Assembly: GCA_017473705.1 (NCBI GenBank)
Contig: JAFUJQ010000032.1
Coordinates: forward strand, 1-49,341
Origin: Bacteroidales bacterium
GTDB taxonomy: Bacteria > Bacteroidota > Bacteroidia > Bacteroidales > UBA932
Reading direction: 5' to 3'
DNA length: 49,341 bases
In this document: in pieces, positions 46,294 to 49,341 of the stretch
How the letters are laid out: each line of letters begins with the position of its first letter
Position numbering within the stretch: position 1 is the first letter of the stretch
The notes under the pieces: generated by a model
Databases searched by the model: none
What the model was told of the DNA's origin: nothing
The model's input: only the letters and a program-made list of their open reading frames with translations
Made by a program: the position numbers and the translations under genes

Positions 46294-47913
46294 ATGAAGA
46301 CTTTATTTAAAATAATGATAGTAGCCGGGGGCTTGATACTTACCGGCTGCATAAAGGAGACAATGCCGCAGCAGAATGTCGCTACATCCGACCAGGTGGC
46401 CAATTCTCCGGGAGTGTTCCAGACATTCGTGAACACTTGCACATCATCACTTGTGGGTCAGTTCACTTACAGCGGCTCAAATATGTATCCTTGGGATTAC
46501 GGCTATCCGTCTTTTTTTCTGCAGCGTGATGTAATGGGTCAGGATATCGTCCTTGATGAGCAGGATTGGTACACCACCTGGTATGGCGTAGGAACAGGAC
46601 TCGGTCCGAGATATGCAGTATGCCAGCTTCCTTGGACATACTACTACAAATGGATCAACAACTGTAATACAGTTCTCAATATGGCCGGAGACAACCCTTC
46701 GGAGGATATGGTGCAGGGCGCAGGAATCGCTCTTGCGATGAGAGCCATGTTCTATATGGACCTTGCAAGAATGTTCCAGTACACTTACAAGGGAAATGAG
46801 GATAAGATCACTGTCCCTATCGTAACCGAGAAGACGCTTGACTTCACCAATAACCCTCGCGCCACAAACACTGAGATCTGGGCATTCATTCTCGAAGACC
46901 TGGACCGTGCTGAGAAATATCTTGCCGAGTATGTCCGCGCGGACATATACACTCCTGATGTAAAGGTTGTGTATGGACTCAAGGCACGTGCATATCTTAC
47001 TATGGAAGATTTTCCTAATGCTGAAAAGTATGCAAAGATGGCACAGGAGGGATTCTCACCTCTGTCAGAAGTCGAATATCTCGATCGTTTGACAGCATTC
47101 AACACTCCTAACCATGCATGGATCTATGGTTTGACATTCAAGTCTGACGATCCGAACATCCTTCTGAATGACTCAGACTCTAACTGGGGCTCCCAGATGT
47201 TCCTTGAAGTCCAGGATGTTCTATATGCAAGCAATTATGGCCAGCCGAAGAGAATCGACGCTCATCTGTATTCGACAATTCCTGACACTGACTATAGAAA
47301 GAAATGTTATATAGACTTTGCAATCGACAATATGGACTATGAGTCAGCTGTCGAGGCTATCAGCAAATATTCAGATTACCCGGAAAGAATCATCGCTTCA
47401 GCTGGCGCCACAACCAGTGGTGCTGTCGGAGGACTTCAGCTTAAGTTCAGAGCCGGTGGCGGAGCCGACGGACGTAATGGAAACGCTTTTGCAGCCACAT
47501 GTGTAGCAGTCCCTTTGATGCGTGTTGAGGAAATGATGCTTATCGAAGCAGAGGCGGCAGGAATGCAGGATGAAGGCCGCGGAAAGCAGCTTCTCGAAGC
47601 ATTTGCAAAGCTTCGCAACCCTCAGTATGCTTATGATGCAACTGTCTCATTCCGTGACAATGTATGGTGGCAGCGCCGAGTAGAGCTATGGGGTGAAGGA
47701 TTTGCCACATTCGACATCAAGCGTCTCAACAAGGGCGTGATTCGCAGCTATGCCGGCACTAATCATTACCCTGGAGCGAGATTCAACACTGAGACCGCTC
47801 CGTCCTGGACCAATCTGTGTATCGTGGAGACTGAAACTGAATATAACAAGGGAATCCAGGAGAATAATCCTACCCCTGTTACTCCGGAAGACTCTCCGGA
47901 ACATGTATGGTAA
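46294..47913 (+). CDS. SusD/RagB-family nutrient-binding lipoprotein (right operon)
   Basis: A lipoprotein signal ends at Cys19 (MIVAGGLILTGC). SusD family patterns include ALAMRAMFYMDLARMFQY, PIVTEKTLDFTNNPRATNTE, VVYGLKARAYLTM and the C-terminal RVELWGEGFATFDIKRLNKG. Length is 539 residues, 12 bp after susC. It shares the family framework with the left SusD but differs in most positions, so the two lids probably bind different ligands. Confidence 0.93.
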   Translation: MKTLFKIMIVAGGLILTGCIKETMPQQNVATSDQVANSPGVFQTFVNTCTSSLVGQFTYSGSNMYPWDYGYPSFFLQRDVMGQDIVLDEQDWYTTWYGVGTGLGPRYAVCQLPWTYYYKWINNCNTVLNMAGDNPSEDMVQGAGIALAMRAMFYMDLARMFQYTYKGNEDKITVPIVTEKTLDFTNNPRATNTEIWAFILEDLDRAEKYLAEYVRADIYTPDVKVVYGLKARAYLTMEDFPNAEKYAKMAQEGFSPLSEVEYLDRLTAFNTPNHAWIYGLTFKSDDPNILLNDSDSNWGSQMFLEVQDVLYASNYGQPKRIDAHLYSTIPDTDYRKKCYIDFAIDNMDYESAVEAISKYSDYPERIIASAGATTSGAVGGLQLKFRAGGGADGRNGNAFAATCVAVPLMRVEEMMLIEAEAAGMQDEGRGKQLLEAFAKLRNPQYAYDATVSFRDNVWWQRRVELWGEGFATFDIKRLNKGVIRSYAGTNHYPGARFNTETAPSWTNLCIVETETEYNKGIQENNPTPVTPEDSPEHVW

Positions 47914-47941
47914 TCATTCATAATACTTAATCGACGAAGAT

Positions 47942-48799
47942 ATGAGAAAGTTTATACATATCATTCTTGCAGCTGCTGTACTGATGTTTTCGGCTGCGTG
48001 TACTGAACAACTTGGTACAGATCCTGGAACGGATCCGGGTCCCAAAGTCACCATATATCAGTACTCTCCGGGAGACGGGTATAATAGTGACGAGGATGTT
48101 GCTTTGCGCTTTGTCACAAACGGCAAAGCAGAGAAACTTTACTATCTGGTAGAGCTTCTCGCCGACAAGGAAGCTTTTGTGGCAAATAATGGATCGGTGG
48201 CATATGCGGACAAGGTGATTTCAGAGGGTGTGGAGGTCTCTTCAGATGCCTTGACATCATACAGCGATACTCTCACCGGACTTGCAGGTACATATGCCGT
48301 GACCGCTGCTGCCATTGCAGGATCCCAAAAAGAGCTTTCAGAGAGCGTGTTCTATGGACTCTCCTGGAAAACCCTGTCTACAGGTACATATACATTTTCT
48401 GTTCTTTCCTCAATGGGCCTTGAGCCTGCAAAGACAGAGTTTCAGGTGTGTGAGACCGATCCTAACCTGTTCAGATTCAAGGATGTGTTCAAACCTGGCT
48501 ATAGTCTCAAGGTCGTAGCACTGCCTGACTATACAAATACGGATGACTACGGCACATACACCTACTGCAGAGTGCCAGTGCAGGATACAGGTTTTACATA
48601 TGGAGACTATGGTGCCATCGGCGTGCGTGACATCGGTTATTGGCAGGGAGATGCTTCATATGTGACCGATGGCGGATATGAGTCCTGCTACTATACTGAC
48701 GGACCGGAAAAGGGATATCTGTATATCTTCGTACAATACTATGTATCGGCCGGTAACCTCGGATATAACTATGACAGTTATGTTCCGGATGTAGAATAA
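47942..48799 (+). CDS. SusCD-associated lipoprotein (right operon)
   Basis: This is a likely surface lipoprotein with a lipobox at Cys20 (AVLMFSAAC). The mature protein is beta-rich and aromatic, ending YNYDSYVPDVE. I recognise no catalytic motif. It takes the same third position as the left lipoprotein gene but has no evident similarity to it. It ends 11 bp before the right outer inverted repeat. Confidence 0.72.
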   Translation: MRKFIHIILAAAVLMFSAACTEQLGTDPGTDPGPKVTIYQYSPGDGYNSDEDVALRFVTNGKAEKLYYLVELLADKEAFVANNGSVAYADKVISEGVEVSSDALTSYSDTLTGLAGTYAVTAAAIAGSQKELSESVFYGLSWKTLSTGTYTFSVLSSMGLEPAKTEFQVCETDPNLFRFKDVFKPGYSLKVVALPDYTNTDDYGTYTYCRVPVQDTGFTYGDYGAIGVRDIGYWQGDASYVTDGGYESCYYTDGPEKGYLYIFVQYYVSAGNLGYNYDSYVPDVE

Positions 48800-48810
48800 A
48801 GTCAGTTACT

Positions 48811-48881
48811 GAACCTTCTGGTTAACTACATAAATATTGACGAAGCCGGGCGGGACCTGTGAAGGACCGCCCGGCTGTCAT
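48811..48881. repeat. Outer inverted repeat, right copy (71 bp)
   Basis: This matches the reverse complement of 36250-36320 at 70 of 71 positions. It contains the core at 48828-48840 in the orientation opposite to the left copy, and a GC hairpin (48844-48853 with 48867-48876) that can end the right operon. No T run follows the hairpin here. Confidence 0.92.
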
Positions 48882-48911
48882 ATATATATCGGCCCTGACG
48901 GACCGGTCTTC

Positions 48912-48929
48912 GAAAACTTTTCAGTTTTC
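48912..48929 (-). terminator. Weak hairpin downstream of tRNA-Pro
   Basis: A 7-bp stem (48912-48918 with 48923-48929) with a 4-nt loop lies just after the tRNA on the minus strand. It has no T run, so termination is uncertain. Confidence 0.3.
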
Positions 48930-48937
48930 CTGACATC

Positions 48938-49013
48938 TGGTCGAGATGACGTGACTCGAACACGCGACCCCTACGTCCCGAACGTAGTGCGCTACCAACT
49001 GCGCTACATCTCG
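48938..49013 (-). tRNA. tRNA-Pro (anticodon CGG)
   Basis: The 76-nt cloverleaf folds fully. The acceptor stem is CGAGATG with CATCTCG. The D arm is GCGC-AGTTGGTA-GCGC, and the anticodon arm CTACG-TTCGGGA-CGTAG gives anticodon CGG. The T arm has TTCGAGT. The 3' CCA is encoded. C1-G72 with A73 fits proline identity. Confidence 0.95.
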
Positions 49014-49023
49014 ATTTAAGGAA

Positions 49024-49052
49024 AAAGCAGCAGTCGGGAAGACTGCTGCTTT
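49024..49052 (-). terminator. rpsT terminator
   Basis: A perfect 12-bp stem (49024-49035 with 49041-49052) with a 5-nt loop ends on the minus strand in a run of five T. It lies 31 bp after the rpsT stop. Confidence 0.85.
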
Positions 49053-49083
49053 CCAGCTATAAGAAAACCTCTATATATTCTTA

Positions 49084-49338
49084 TTAAGAGAGTTTGTTGA
49101 TGTAAACTGCGATACCGCTCTTAAGGTTTGCTGCCTTGTTCTTGTGGATAACGCCGATCTTTGCGAGCTTGTCGATCATTGCATAGACCTTTGGTGCGTT
49201 AGCCTCTGCTGCGGCCTTGTCTGTAGTTGTACGAATCGCACGAATTGCGTTTCTTGTTGTCTTTGCATAATACTTATTATGCAATCTGCGCCTCTCGCTC
49301 TGGCGATAGCGCTTGTCTGCTGAAGCGTGGTTTGCCAT
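49084..49338 (-). CDS. rpsT: 30S ribosomal protein S20
   Basis: This is a small three-helix protein that binds 16S rRNA during early 30S assembly. The 84 residues begin [21 protein letters not shown] and show the usual basic helices and the [16 protein letters not shown] end. The start is 3 bp inside the window edge, so its promoter is not visible. Confidence 0.96.
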   Translation of the reverse strand: MANHASADKRYRQSERRRLHNKYYAKTTRNAIRAIRTTTDKAAAEANAPKVYAMIDKLAKIGVIHKNKAANLKSGIAVYINKLS

Positions 49339-49341
49339 TGT

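Noticed and set aside
36250-48881. Composite transposon with outer inverted repeats
   Set aside because: There is no transposase, no target duplication that I can see, and the repeats contain operon terminators. A recombination-site role fits better, though transposition in the past is not excluded.

Overview
The window looks like a chromosomal segment from a member of the Bacteroidota, most likely order Bacteroidales. The evidence is the paired SusC/SusD genes, an aerotolerance-type Bat operon, promoter-like -7 boxes of the form TAnnTTTG, and A-rich leaders where Shine-Dalgarno sites would normally sit. I cannot assign a genus. Most of the first 36 kb is conserved housekeeping sequence.

Layout. 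Positions 1-3224 hold the 3' three quarters of rpoC (+). A minus-strand run follows: yrdA-like carbonic anhydrase fold, an RNA methyltransferase, aroE, ssb and purA (3.3-7.3 kb), then lysS (7.4-8.9 kb). recJ is on plus (9.0-10.7 kb). A second long minus-strand run reads truA, exbB, exbD, tonB, an rluB-like pseudouridine synthase, era, a parC-type topoisomerase subunit and aroK (19.4 down to 10.8 kb). The plus-strand Bat operon runs moxR, a DUF58 gene, a membrane protein, batA, batB, batC and a fused batD-batE (19.45-27.8 kb). After it come a secreted GH2 beta-galactosidase, glyA (-), a small SpoU methyltransferase, a lipoprotein aldose 1-epimerase, and groS-groL (34.2-36.2 kb).

The accessory part, 36.25-48.88 kb, is a mirror-image locus. 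Two complete SusC-SusD-lipoprotein operons point away from each other. Between them lies a 198-residue serine recombinase of the DNA-invertase type. The recombinase is bracketed by inverted repeats that sit in the 5' leaders of both susC genes. The whole locus is bracketed by a second inverted repeat of 71 bp with one mismatch. A 13-bp core is shared by all four sites. The only good consensus promoter I see lies inside the inner segment and faces the right-hand susC. The simplest reading is a self-encoded inversion switch that alternates expression between two nutrient-uptake systems. This is an inference from sequence. tRNA-Pro(CGG) and rpsT close the window.

A second unusual feature is a family of about 100-bp palindromic elements. 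One copy is inserted in frame in aroE, one in frame in aroK, and one lies between aroK and parC. The copies share a core, but each has its own long self-complementary arms. They resemble in concept the Rickettsia palindromic elements that add peptide insertions to genes. Other dispersed short repeats flank groS and groL and touch the 5' end of aroK.
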